Origin: Isoetes taiwanensis
Lineage: Eukaryota > Streptophyta > Lycopodiopsida > Isoetales > Isoetaceae
Direction: 5' to 3'
Length of the DNA stretch: 64,000 nt
NCBI GenBank assembly: GCA_021234155.1
Contig: JAJEKV010000388.1
Coordinates: 62,001 to 126,000, forward strand
Shown: positions 37,841-49,495 of the stretch, in pieces
How the letters are laid out: every line of letters starts with the position of its first letter
Position numbering within the stretch: position 1 is the stretch's first letter
The notes under the pieces: generated by a model
The model's database searches: none
Seen by the model: only the letters and a program-made list of their open reading frames with translations
Told to the model about the DNA's origin: nothing
Program-made: the position numbers and the translations under genes

Positions 37841-38340
37841 CTAAAAAGACCTCGACAAACTTGTCAAATGCTCGAGAATACCCCGATTCATTAATCGCAT
37901 AAACGCTTGCGTGAGCATTTGTAAGCCCAAACGGCATAACTAGAAACTCATAATGTCCTTGATGAGTTCTCAATGCGCTTTTAGGTTCGTCCCCTTCCCC
38001 GAATCTTAATTTGATGATATCCACTTCGTGAGGTCTATCTTGGTAAAACAGGTTGAAACCCCCAAGATGATCCGTAATATCATCGACCCATTTTTCGGGA
38101 CGAAAGCAACACGGACTCACAAAAGGTGATTTACTTGGTCGTATAAAACCTTTGCTTAACAATTCTTTCACTTGCTTTTTAACCTCTTCAAGTTCTAGAG
38201 AACTTGACCGGTAGGGAGCACTGGGCTTGACCCTGTGGCCAAGCTCAATTCGTGCGGTTCGACACCCCCCGGGTGTGGTGTAACTCTTCCGAAAGACATC
38301 CCCAAGGTATGCAAAAGATTTTTAGTCTTTCACACCGGAC
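37824..38340 (-). pseudogene. Gypsy reverse transcriptase, N-terminal and palm
   Basis: One frame (37824-38171) reads [32 protein letters not shown] and EVFLDDILI (catalytic FLDD box). Upstream, EELHHTRGV at about 38270 is the usual pre-RT segment. The stretch between about 38060 and 38110 departs from the family, so the IDYRxLN block is damaged. Confidence 0.85.
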
Positions 38341-39179
38341 TTGTGGGTGGTTGCCACCGCCATCGACTGGACGGGTGGGTGTCCCGGGATCGGCCGTTGT
38401 TATTAGCTCCCACCGACTTGGCTGCTTCCATCTCGTTAGTTGGCCCCCCCAAGTTGGTGGCATCCCTGCTGCATTCTCTTTGGCTGGTCGCTTTGGATTG
38501 TCCTCCTTGGGCCCAGAGTCAGATTTGCCGCGACCAATCCCTCTAAGCACCTCCTCCCCGGCACGGGCCAATGACGGTGGCCTGACATGTTTGCAAAGCC
38601 TTTGGTCACGTGTCGATCTTTTCCATGTGGTCTCCTCGCATTTGGCTCATGGCGCTATGACCGCCTCTGAGCCACCTTTGCCGCCTCTAAGCCCGAAGTT
38701 TTCGCTCTCCCCTGTTTGGTCTACTCGTAGTTTACCCCAGGTGTTAAACCACCAACGAAGTTACACGATTTGATAATCAATCATCTTTTTCTTAAGTACA
38801 TCAAAGAAAAACATTTGTATTAACTTTGAAAACTTTTTAGCCTCGAAAGTGGTCGACATGAGCTTACTAGGCTCTACATGTGGTAAACCTTGAACCCTAA
38901 CTACTTCACTTGATGGTAAATTGAAAATCAAGGTGTGTGTTGGGTAGAGAATTTGTGGCTCAACATGATGTAACCATTTCATGCCTTAAATGACATCATA
39001 TCGCTTTTAACTAAGTGATGTCTAAATCTATAGGCATAGATGTTATAACCCGTGATTCTTTGTCCAATAACTCCAAGCAAACACCCCTGCTTGCTTGCTC
39101 ATCGCGGACATGGAGTTTGTGGTCCAGCCCTCAGACTCAATCACATAATGAGCCACCTCGCTCAATTCCAGCCCTAGAT

Positions 39180-39250
39180 CGTGGTACTAGATCCGCAGTA
39201 AAAAAGTTATGAGTGCTTCCCAGACCCACCAAAACAACTACGCTTTCTAC
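39180..39250 (-). pseudogene. Gypsy aspartic protease active-site region
   Basis: Reads VVVLVGLGSTHNFFT where the family has a V-D-S/T-G-S-T-H-N-F pattern. The catalytic Asp is replaced by Gly and the next residue by Leu, so the protease is dead. Confidence 0.65.
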
Positions 39251-39400
39251 TATTGATTCTACCCAAGAATCTTATGACTTTATCTCAGATAAGAGCGTGA
39301 AGTAGGGCTTACCATCTCTTCTCGAGTGATAACCGATAAGGCCTTTACCCGGCTTATCATTTACCTTTGCGTTGTTGGCCAAAACTTTCTTAAGTAGGCT

Positions 39401-40440
39401 TTGTACATTCTCGAAAGCAAAGTGTTCGATCACCCCACAACGATAACACCCCTTAGGCTTATCCGCTTTGGCGTCACCTTCCTTGGCCTTGCCCCCCTGG
39501 CCTTATCCTTAGAATCATTCTTCCGCTTCTTAGAGGGAGCATATCCCCAGAAGTTTCCCAGCCCCTTTTGCCTTCCAATTAGCAAAGTTTTGTGCCTTCT
39601 TGACTGTTCCCTACCCACCACCCGCAACTTCAACAAATACCAAAGTCAACAGTTCAGCCTCTCAGAATAAATGTGTACGAATGCTAGCATCCCGTAGGAC
39701 TATTTATAAATGATCCACGCAAGATCCCCGCAGAATATCGCTTAACCGTGAAAAGAGCCCTTAGTCTAAGCTTACGTAATCCCATAGAGACCCCGGCCGA
39801 GTGAGCTTCTTCACCGTATGAGCGCATGTCGGGCCATGATGAGATGCATACCCTCGCCGTAACGAAGCGACAAAAATCCCTCCAAGTACGAAGCCGAATT
39901 CTCTGCGGTGGATGTCCCACCATGTACCGCCGGGTCCCTTCAACTTCGTGGTGGCATACATCACGGCATTCTCATTTTGTCGCCGCGAAAAAATACAAAT
40001 TTTCATTTGATTGAACCATCGATAGCCCCGCCAGCGTAACATCCTTGCCATAGAAATCGGGGATCTTTACACGCCTCCATAAACTTAATCTCTTCACTAG
40101 AATGCTCCCTGTGGATTCTCTCTCGGGCCGAAAGCAACACCTTCCATGACACTCTCGAAGATCGGGTTCTTTGGCCAACCCCCTGTTTACTCCCGATGGT
40201 GCACTAGGTCCCTGGCCGCGGCAACCTCGCGGAGGAACACCATGGTTTGCCCCCGAGCAAAGGGGAACTGCCCCAACCACTGTAGAAACTTTTCTACTAT
40301 ATTACTTAAATGAAGTTCCCGGCCTTCCTTCAAAGAGCCCACTTCTGAGGTTTTCCTCAGACAACCCTAGGGTGTTTCGAACCCAGTTTGTTCAGTCCTT
40401 ATCTCGTTCGGGGCCTCAGTCAGACGGTTGACGGACCTAC
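39401..40440 (-). pseudogene. Gypsy gag with zinc knuckle, decayed
   Basis: A zinc knuckle start GCYRCGVIEHF lies at about 39420-39460. Gag text in 39700-40100 includes RVKIPDFYGKD and MYATTKLKGPGGTWWDI, typical of the capsid region. Frames change repeatedly. Confidence 0.7.
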
Positions 40441-40914
40441 ATTCTCGCTTCTGCAAGTTTCCACCCCATGGACCCCGCCAAGCATTTTGTTTCCTGAGCT
40501 GTTTCCAAGATTTTCATTATCATTATTAGCCGCACTTGCAAGCAATTAAATGATCAACACCTGGCTTGAAAATCTATTCAGAGCGCGTGAGTCACGGCAG
40601 TCGATTCGGAATGTCCCTTGGGGTATTATCCCAAAGGATGCAATCCTCCATCGTGTCCCGCTATATTATCTGCACAGTTTAGTCATTGAGCTCTACCACT
40701 GCGGCGGCTCTTGAAAAACAGTCACGGATTCACACACCTTGATCCTGTGATTTCTCCGGGGCTTTTAGATACCTATGTGGAGTACAACCTGATTGTCAAA
40801 GCATTTTCCCGGTGAATACTACCGTTGTCCAAAGGCCCAATGCGCTACGGGCCACAACCACAACCTCGCTGCTAAAACGACCTCGTGGTCCAAGTCAGAT
40901 TAGGATAGTTACTA

Positions 40915-41220
40915 TAGCTGCCAGGAATCGTCCTCTCTTCTTCGGACCCAATTCTGTTTCTCCAATCAGATTACGCTCTCCAAGCTTTATAATCTGACCA
41001 TTCGAGTTCATCATGGTCTACTATAGCCCGTAACCGCCCGCCCATCCTTAGATTCGATCTAAATCATAGTTCTTTTGACATGACTATCAAACTGGCAAAA
41101 TGGGTCCCTTTTTGTCTGATACAAATTCGGTTTGATCTGTTATATATCAACAATACCCCCTGCTCATGAACGTCCGTCAAGGGCCCGATTCTGGCTATGC
41201 CCTTGGGAGCACCTGTAACA
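40915..41220 (-). repeat. Gypsy LTR-like segment
   Basis: On minus it starts TGTTACAGGTGCTCCCAAGG and holds a TATAAAGC box at about 40985-40992. It is related to the LTR at 33286-34008 but lacks about 350 bp of its middle. Its place just upstream of the gag at 40440 makes it the likely 5' LTR of the element at 35160-40440. Confidence 0.6.
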
Positions 41221-41941
41221 GATGAGGCAATGTTATAGTTATGGAGTGTTTGAATTTTTGGCAGAGATGAAGACTTTGAGCCAAAAAAACCAGAGCACTT
41301 TCAAACATATGAAAATTCTTATGGGTGTCCGCTAAAGTTCCAGATTGAATTGTTTAGTCTATTCTTTACTGTTATGAACAAGGGGTAATTGGACACTAAA
41401 ATACATTAGTTATATTATAGTTTAAATATTAACATGGTGGCATGGCAAAATTATCTGATGAGGCCACCGATGGCGGCCAACAACTATCTCCCTTCTGTGC
41501 ATTGCCCTGGGGGATAGAAAACACCATCAAATCTGCCCAGAGGCTGAATTGGTGTTTTGGCCCCTTGACTTCTCGATGATCCCATAGTCAAAAGGGTTTG
41601 GGAGAGTATTTAGAGGCAAGGCTTTAAAGGGAAGATTTCACGTAAGAAGAACTCGCTATAGCCTTGTTGACCAATTTCCTCGACAATTTTGAAAGAACCG
41701 TGGGTTCTTTTATACCGTGGGGAGTTTGGGACTTCGAGGGTGAGGTGATATAATGCACTAAATCCAGTGGGATGTGGGATTGGTTGTGGCAATCCAAAGT
41801 TCACTTCATTGATATGGCTTGAATTAAAGACTAGGATTGCTACTTGGTTCACGTGAAGGCTAAGTCTCTCTCGAGAGTAACGCCACCTTCAAAGATTTTT
41901 GCAAAGTAATGAGCAATGTTGTAGTGGAGTCTGACTTGGCG

Positions 41942-42062
41942 CACTACAAAAATGTTGTCCTATTACGACGTCTATTACGACGTCCAGATGTCGTTTAGAC
42001 GTCGATGAACATCGACAAAAAGTCGATAAACGACGCCTATAACGACGTTTTGACGTCGTTCC
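41942..42062 (+). mobile_element. CACTA-like element, left end, interrupted
   Basis: Starts CACTACAAAAATG, a typical CACTA terminus, followed by closely packed ACGACGTC/GACGTCGT motifs. The chromovirus LTR begins immediately after 42062. The same 121 bp open the element at 50513. Confidence 0.6.
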
Positions 42063-42583
42063 TGTCATGAACCTACGCAAGAACAAGGAAAATACGTGGA
42101 AAATACGCAAGAAATACGGAAGAAATACGCCAAGATCGGCAAAGAATCGATATATAAACAGGAATCAAGAGTACAATGGCCCCAAGGCAAGCAAAAGAAC
42201 ATGAGACAGATGCCTAGAAGGCTCAAGATCGGGCGCTGAACCTAATGGTTTGACAAGAAGGAGGTGCCTCCTTATATATCTAGACCAATCCTGGATCGCG
42301 CCACTCAATGGATGAGATCGCGCCAAGTGTCGCGCGATGCATTTAGGTTCTAGAACATTCTAGGACCCTTCGGAGATAGTCCCACATATGAGGAAGACGC
42401 GGAAGGAATGTCTTCAACAAAATATTGGTAGCGACTTGGCAGGGTGACTCGCGAACCGAAGGTTGGGGAAGTTCAAACCCCGCCTTGTGCAACTACCCTT
42501 TGCATCCGCGGTGACGCACCATCTTTGTACATAGGAGTATAATGTTCGTGATGATACTTAATATCCAGATGGTCGCCACACCA
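42063..42583 (-). repeat. Chromovirus LTR A (521 bp)
   Basis: On minus it starts TGGTGTGG at 42583, right after a purine-rich tract (TTGAGGGGGA), and ends TTCATGACA at 42063 (TG..CA). A TATATAAGG promoter box lies at about 42268-42277. The part 42212-42583 is repeated at 45494-45866. Confidence 0.75.
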
Positions 42584-45490
42584 TCCCCCTCAAGCCGGGC
42601 CGGAATACTCGTGCTTGGCTTATGTGGGTAACGCCTGCGAAACTCCGCAATTTTGTCGTGCATTAGTCAAATTCTACAGAAGTTTCCGTGTTCTATCACT
42701 TGGCGAAAGTAACCTTCCCAATCGAAAAGTAATACAATCGCCGATTTTAAGAAACTTGAGTCCAATCTCAACCTCGAACTCCCTCATGATCATCAATCTC
42801 GAACCGGTGGTGGAGGTGGAGGTACTGATCCCGAAATGGATTCGCCATATAGGGTTCTAACAAAGACACATGAAACACCGGGTGAAGCCTGGACCGATGG
42901 CTGAAGCTCCAAACGGAAAGCAAAGATCACCAACTCGCTCAATGATCCGATAGGGACCTAAGCCGGTAGTCGAAGCTTGTTACAGGGCGAAGCCGTCAAG
43001 AAATCCCGACGCAAGAGCCAAACAAGATCACCAATCGCAAAATGAGGAGCGCCCCCGACGATGCCGACCGCGATGATGACGATAACGTGTTTGGGCCCGG
43101 GCGAAGATGGTGCCGAAGATCATCCTGGCACGCGGAGTTTCTCGAGCCCGCCCTCTAAGACCGGATTGACCGAAGTCATATCCGGAGCAATCAAAGACCA
43201 CCGGGATGCATGCCGAATTAATAAAGAACGGAAGTCCGCCTCGGTGGAGGCATGGACGTAATTATTATAAGCAAATTCCCCGCCACGCAGAGCCAATCAA
43301 CCCACTCATCCCGGCCGATAATTGATGAAGCATCGCAAATAATGCCAAGGGTTTGATTAGTGCGCTTCCACCGCCCATTGGTCTCGGATGATGTCCCGAA
43401 GAGAGCTTAACGCTCCACATGCAAGAGTTGCAATAGACGCTTCCAAAAACCGGCAACAAATTGAGGGTCGCCGTCAACGACAATGTTATCCGGTAAGCCA
43501 TGGAGTCGAACCACCTCTCAAAGCAAGAGAACCGGGCCGCGGGTTTCACTAGAGATAGCAAGTGTGCAAGGGAATGAAATGTGCCATCTTGGAAAACGGG
43601 TCAACAACAACAAGGATGGCGCCATGGCCCTAGGAGGATGGAAGCTCGACAATAAAATCCATCAAATACTCTTCCAAGGACCGGGCCGAACCGGTAAAGG
43701 CTGAAGCAGGCCATGAGGAAGATGCCTTGGAACCTTGGCTCGACAGCCAGATGTCACAGATCGAATAAAAGCTTCGACAGATTTTACGAAGACTCGCCAC
43801 CAATACCTCGACTAATAAGTTCAAGAGTCTTGGCTACTCCAAAGTGTCCGCCAAGGTGAATCATGGCAAGCCCAAGAACCTCGGCCTAGAAGCAGTTTAT
43901 CCGGCACATATAGAAGCCCATCACGGAGCAGAGTCCATCTCAACCGCAAAAATCCATCATAGTCCTTTCCATCCACGAGAAGATGATGCGCCAATGTGTG
44001 AGAATACATCTTGAGCCAATGGATCGGAGGGCGTAGATGCTCGAACAGCACTCCAACAAGGTCAGATCATGAGGCCTCGAACAAAGTGAGAGCCATAAGC
44101 CGGAACCCATCAGGCCCTAAAATAACCCGGGTGGATTGCCGATCATATGTGGTCACCTAGTTTGGGCTCAAGGTAGGAGCGCCGAGACAAGGCATCGCTT
44201 TTCTTTGAGGGATCCAGACGGTACTTGATCACTTAAATCAACTGATAATACTTGAGTATGCCACCGGCCCGGCGACGGTTGAGCACTCGAGCAGATCGAA
44301 AAATATTCGAGATTTTTGATCCGTAGATCTGTGGACCTTATAAGGAGATCCCTCCAGAAACGCCTCCACTCGAAAAGAATCCACTATCGCCAACAACTCC
44401 TTGTCATAAATGGGCTTATTGATGCAATTCATGGTCATCCCTCCAATGACAGGATCCCACCAACATATTAAAAATGAGCAAGCATCCAGAAAGCATGCTT
44501 CAACAATGTATTCCGCCTTCAGCCCATTCGAATGGCACGCCCTGACAAAGGAGGCATGTCAAAGGAAGAGCAACTCCTAATAATCCCGATGAACGCCGAT
44601 AGAAATTGGCAAACCCAAGAAAACACCGAACATCTCGAACGGATGAAGGTGTTTGCCACTCCGCATCTTGCGGACCTTTTCAGATCCATAGAGACTCCAT
44701 GTGGAGTGATGCGATAGCCAAGGAACTCCACATTATCCCGCCGAATCGACACTTCTCAAGTTTGGCATATAACCCATGCTCACGGCTTCAAGGACTCACA
44801 AACATGCTCTCATGTTCGCTACGAGTCTTAGAATAAACAAGAATATCATCCGTGATAGATGATAACAAAAGTATCTAAGAACTCTCGAAAAAAAACATCA
44901 TTGGCCATATGCCGAATATCGCCGGCATTGGTAAGTCCAAACGGCATAACCGTAATCCCGAAATGGCCATACCGAAAATAACTAAAAGTCGCTTTTCCAC
45001 TCATCACCCTCCGATCCGGAATAAGATTGTAGGCACCCCAAGATCAATCTTGACAAAGAAAAATAATGCGCACCTTGAAGTCGCCTCCAACAACTCGAAT
45101 CGAAAGCTGATACCGATTCAAGCATCGTGATTTTGTTGAGGCCGCGATAAGCAATTGGAACATGAACTGGATCAAGAACCGGAGCATAAACGAAAGTGGA
45201 CTGGATCAAGAGCCGAGCAAGAACGTGGAGCAATTGGAGACCGGAGCAAGAATCGAGCAGAACAGAACTGAACCGAGCGTAAACCGGAGCCGGAGCTGGA
45301 CATCATCAAGAATATGATCGTAATCGGGCATGAACCGAGCAGAGGCAAGAGGCGATCGTAACATGGAACCGCAAGGACGAGTCAGCCCACGACATCGCAC
45401 GGATCGTAAGTCAATGTTGGTGTAGAGACATGATCTCGCAGATGAACCAGAACCAGAGCTAGAACCAAAGAATCGAAATGATCTAGTACG
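42584..45490 (-). mobile_element. Chromovirus unit 1, decayed internal region
   Basis: Minus-strand Ty3/gypsy of the chromodomain type. Going 5' to 3' on minus it holds gag leader text (45150-45490), RT (about 44460-45130), RNase H (44230-44460), integrase (43260-44100), the C-terminal HPVFHVSL-type region and a chromodomain-like part (about 42640-42790). Compared with unit 2 about 470 bp (equivalent of 48490-48958) are missing near 45140, which removes the N-terminal RT. Many 1-3 nt indels break all frames. Confidence 0.8.
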
Positions 45491-45493
45491 CCG

Positions 45494-45866
45494 ATGCCTA
45501 GAAGGCTCAAGACGGGCGCTGAACCGAATGGTTTGACAAGAAGGAGGTGCCTCCTTATATATCTAGACCAACGGTCGATCGCGCCACCCAATGGATGAGA
45601 TCGCCAAGTGTCGCGACTTGCATTTAGGTTCTAGAACATTCTAGGACCTTCCGAGATAGTCCCACATATGAGGGAAGACGGAAGGAATGTCTTCAACAAA
45701 TATTGATAGCACACTTGGCAGGTGTGTGACTCGCGAACCGGAAGGTTATGAAGTTCAAACCCCGCCTTGTGCAACTACTTTTTTGCATCCGCAGGACGCA
45801 CCATCTTTTGTACATAGGAGTATAATGTTCATATGATACTTAATATCCGTGATGGTCGTCACACCA
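45494..45866 (-). repeat. Chromovirus LTR B, truncated
   Basis: Matches 42212-42583 of LTR A but lacks the last 149 bp (R/U5 side). It starts TGGTGTGACGACC next to the purine-rich GGGAGGGTGA of unit 2 and ends directly against the gag leader of unit 1 at about 45490. Confidence 0.75.
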
Positions 45867-48800
45867 TCACCCTCCCACGATGGCGACGAGTCCTCCCCGG
45901 GCCTGAGTACTCGTGCTTGGCTTATGCAATGCCTGCGGAAACTCCGCAATTTTGTCGTGCATTAGTCGATTCTCTGGCAGGCTTCCGTGTTCTATCACTT
46001 TGGCAGTAACCTTCCCAATCGACAAAGTAATACAATCGCCGATTTAAGAAACTTGAAGTCCGTAATCTCGAAACCTCAACTCCTCATGATCATCAATCTC
46101 GACCGGTGGTGGAGGTGGAGGTACTGACCGAAATGGATTCGCCATATAGGGTTCTAACAAAGACACATGAAACACCGGGTGAAGCCGACTGATGGCGAAG
46201 CTCCAAACGAAAGGAAAGATCACCAACTCGCTCAATGATCCGATAGGGACCTAAGCTTTAGTCGAAGCTTGTTACAGTATGGAGCCGTTCGGAAATCCCG
46301 ACGAAGAGCCAAACAAGATCACCAATCGAAAAATGAGGAGCGCCCCGACGATGCCGACCGCATGATGATGATAACGCGTTTGGGGGGGCTAAGATGGTGT
46401 CAAGATCATCCCGGCATGGCTTTCGAGCGCCCTCTCGACCGGGATTGACCGAAGCGCATATCCGTGAGCAATCAAAGACCACCGGGATGCATGCCAAATT
46501 AATAAAGAACGGAGTTCGGGCTCAGGGAGGCATGGACGTAATTATTATAAGCAAATTTCGCCACGCAGTAGCCAATCAACCCACTCATCCCCGCCGATAA
46601 TTGATGAAGCATCGCAAATACCGCTCAAGGGTTTGATTAGTGCGCTCCACCGCCCATTGGTCTCTCGATGATGTCCTAAGAGAGCTTAACGCTCACATGC
46701 AAGAGTTGCAATAGACGCTTCCAAAAACCGGGCAACAAATTGAGGGTCATGCCACGACAATGTTATTCCGGTAAGCTATGGAGTCAACCACCTCTCAAGC
46801 AAGAGAACCGGCGTGGTTTCACCAGAGATAGCAAAGGTTGCAAGGAATGAAATGTGCCATCTTGGAAAACGGTCAACAACAACAAGGATGGCGCCATGGC
46901 CCTCGAGGATGGAAGCTCGACAATAAAATCCACTGAAATACTCTTCCAAGGACCGGCCGAATCGTAAAGGCTGAAGCAGGCCATGAGGAAGATGCCTTGG
47001 AACCTTGGCTCGACAGCCAGATGTCACAGATCGAATAAAAGCTTCGATTGTGAGCGAATTTAAGACTGGCCACCAATACTCTCACTAATAAGTTCAAGAG
47101 TCTTGGCTACTCCAAAGTGTCCGGCCAAGGTGAATCATGGCAAGCCTCAAGAACCCGAAGCCTAGAAGCACCATCCGGCACATATAGAAGCCCATCATGG
47201 AGCAGGAGTCCATCTCAACCTCAAACGACATTATAGTCCGCCCATCCGGCCGAGAAGATGATGCAGCCAATGTGTGAGAATACATCTTGAGCCAATGGAC
47301 GGAGGGCGTAGATGCTCGGAATGCACTCCAACAAGGTCAGATCATGAGGCCTCTCAACAAAGTGAGAGCCATAAGCCGGAACCCATCGTGCCCTAAAATA
47401 ACCCGTGGATTGCCGATCATATGCAGGTCACCTAGTTTGGGCTCAAGGTAGGAGCGTTGAGACAAGGCATCGGCTTTCCTTTGAGGGATCCAGGACGGTA
47501 CTTGATCACTAAATCAATCCGATAATATTTTGAGTATGCCACCGCCCGGGCGATGGTTGAGCACTCGAGCGCATCGAAAATATTCGAGATTTTGGTGATC
47601 TGCGGTAGATCGCGGACTTTATAAGGAGATCCCTCCAGAAACGCCTCCACTCCTCGAAAAGAATCCACTATCGCCAACAACTCCTTGTCATAAATGGGCC
47701 ATTGATGCAATTCATGGTCATCCCTCCCCGTGACAGATCCCACCAAGCGTTAAAAAATCAAGCATCCGCTTCAACAACATATGGGCCAAAGGACTGTGAT
47801 GAGCAAGAACTGGCGCCGTGGTGAAAGCATGCTTCGTGGTAACAAAAGCATATTTTGCTTCCAAGCCCATTCGAATGGCACGCCCTTGATTGAGGCGGTC
47901 AAAGGAAGAGCAATCTCTAATAATCCCCGATGAAACGCCGATAGAAATTGGCAAACCCAAGAAAACATCAACATCTCGAACGGGATGAAGGTGTTTGCCA
48001 CTTTAACGAAGGCGGACCTTTCAAAGATCCATAGAGACTCCATGTGGAGTGATGCGATAGCCAAGGAACTCCACATTATCCCGCCGAACCGACACTTCTC
48101 AAGTTTGGCATATAACCCATGCTCAATGGCTTTCAAGGACTGTCAACATGCCTCTCATGTTCGCCGAGAGTCTTAGAATAAACAAGAATATCATCCATAG
48201 ATAGATGATAACAAAAGTATCTAAGAACTCTCAAAAACATCATTGGCCATATCTTTGGAATATAGGGGCATTGGTAAGTCCAAACGGCATAACCGTGGTA
48301 CTCGAAATGGCCATACCGAAAATTTTAAAAGTTGTTTTCCACTCATCACCCTCCCGATCCGAATAAGATTGTAGGCACCCCAAGATCAATCTTCGTGAAA
48401 ATAATGCGCCTTTGAAGTTGCTCCAACAACTCGATCGAGGAAGCGGATACCGATTCTGCATTGCGGATTTTGTTGAGGCCGCCGATAATCAACGATCAGA
48501 AGTGAAGCGAATCATCCTTCTTTTTGACAAAGAAGATAGGCGCTCAGCCAGGGACCGAGAATGTCGAATGAAGCCAAGTGGCTAGATTCTCCTCAATATA
48601 ATCCCGCAAAACCTTCAACTCAGCAGAGATAGACCATATATCGGACCATATGCATGGCCGCCCCCGGCCGCAAATCAATAGGACAATCATATGGACGATG
48701 CTCGGGAGTTTCATCGCCTTGACTTTGTCAAACACATCGAGAAATCGCCATATTTATCCGGGAGCATTGAGCAGCTTCGATGGTGTCGATCTAGCCGACG

Positions 48801-49310
48801 GTAAACCGGATTGCAAAACATCGAACTTGATCTTGCCTTCTAGATTCATCGAACCCGCTAAGAGAAATCTTCGAGATACGGTAAACCCAGGGCATGAAGA
48901 AGCCTCTACAAAAGCAGGATCAGGAACATGAGCGTGAAAGCAGAACGCGGAGCGGGGAGCAATTGGAACATGAACTGGAGCATGAACTGGATCAAGAATC
49001 GGAGCGTAAAAATGTGAACCGGATCAAGAGCCGGAGTAAGAACAGATCGAGCAAGAACCGAGCAGAAATGTGAACCGGAATCGAGCGTAAACGGAGCCGG
49101 AGCCGACATCATCAAGAATATGATCGTAATCGGGGCATGAACCGGAGCAGAGGCAAGAGGCGGATCGTAACATGGAACCGCAAGGATCTGAGTCGGGGCC
49201 CACGATAATCGCATCGGATCGAAGTCGATGTTGGTGTAGAGACCTGATCTACGATGAACTCCAGAACTAGAGCTAGAACCAAAGAAATCGAAATGATCTA
49301 GCACGCCAAT
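45867..49310 (-). mobile_element. Chromovirus unit 2, decayed internal region
   Basis: More complete than unit 1. On minus it has: gag-like text (48906-49346) with GVLDHFDFFGSSSSS; RT with [12 protein letters not shown] at about 48270-48305 and a catalytic YLDD box at about 48200 broken by two extra bases; RNase H (47432-47746) with HQWPIYDKELLAIVDSFRG; integrase core (46780-47030) with SVDFIVELPSS and ILVVVDRFP; post-integrase RRGAPHFSIGDLVWLF (about 46320-46370); [18 protein letters not shown] (about 46135-46200) with a PPPPPP stretch; and a chromodomain-like part (about 45930-46090). The pattern matches chromoviruses, whose chromodomain steers integration to marked chromatin. Confidence 0.85.
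46780..47030 (-). pseudogene. Chromovirus integrase core (unit 2)
   Basis: Frames share the order LLQPL, RSLEEYFSGFYCR / WKSISVDFIVELPSS, then GAILVVVDRFPRWHISFL. These are the integrase core's first catalytic Asp (SVDFIV) and DRFxK block in two different frames, so the gene is broken here. Confidence 0.8.
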
Positions 49311-49495
49311 CAATCGGGTTATGTAGCTCGAGCCAGTATGACCCAAGACTATCGGGCGATGAGGGCTAGCAATGAGATTGAAGGAAATACGACAAGAAAC
49401 TCCCCTAACAAAACCTTCCTCAAGAGGCTAGCATATCCCGCGGATCGCACCCGGTGAGATCTCCCGGCCCATCAATCACTTCGGATGTATGTGAT
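49311..49495. other. Chromovirus leader or junction sequence
   Basis: Lies between the gag region of unit 2 and repeat X'. No copy of LTR A is present, so the expected 5' LTR of unit 2 is missing. Confidence 0.5.

Larger units (their letters stand above)
35160..40440 (-). mobile_element. Decayed Ty3/gypsy retrotransposon, internal region
   Basis: Minus-strand gypsy element with gag, zinc knuckle, protease, reverse transcriptase, RNase H and integrase in the order expected for Ty3/gypsy. The likely 5' LTR lies at about 40915-41220. No matching 3' LTR was found in 33.0-35.2 kb, so the left end is probably lost. Confidence 0.85.
40915..42062. repeat. Direct repeat X (1.15 kb), left copy
   Basis: Collinear with 49496-50635 with few substitutions and small indels. 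It contains an LTR-like part (minus, about 40915-41220), about 720 bp of unassigned sequence with a minus-strand frame (41610-41852), and the first 121 bp of a CACTA-like element (41942-42062). It stops exactly where the chromovirus LTR starts. Confidence 0.9.

Noticed and set aside
38235-38773. Plus-strand frames of up to 173 codons
   Set aside because: They are antisense to the gypsy pre-RT region, which explains the long open reading.
40650-40710. tRNA-like AGTGGTAGAGC on minus, possible primer-binding site or tRNA
   Set aside because: No B-box and no pairing arms follow, and it does not match the usual initiator-Met primer-binding sequence.
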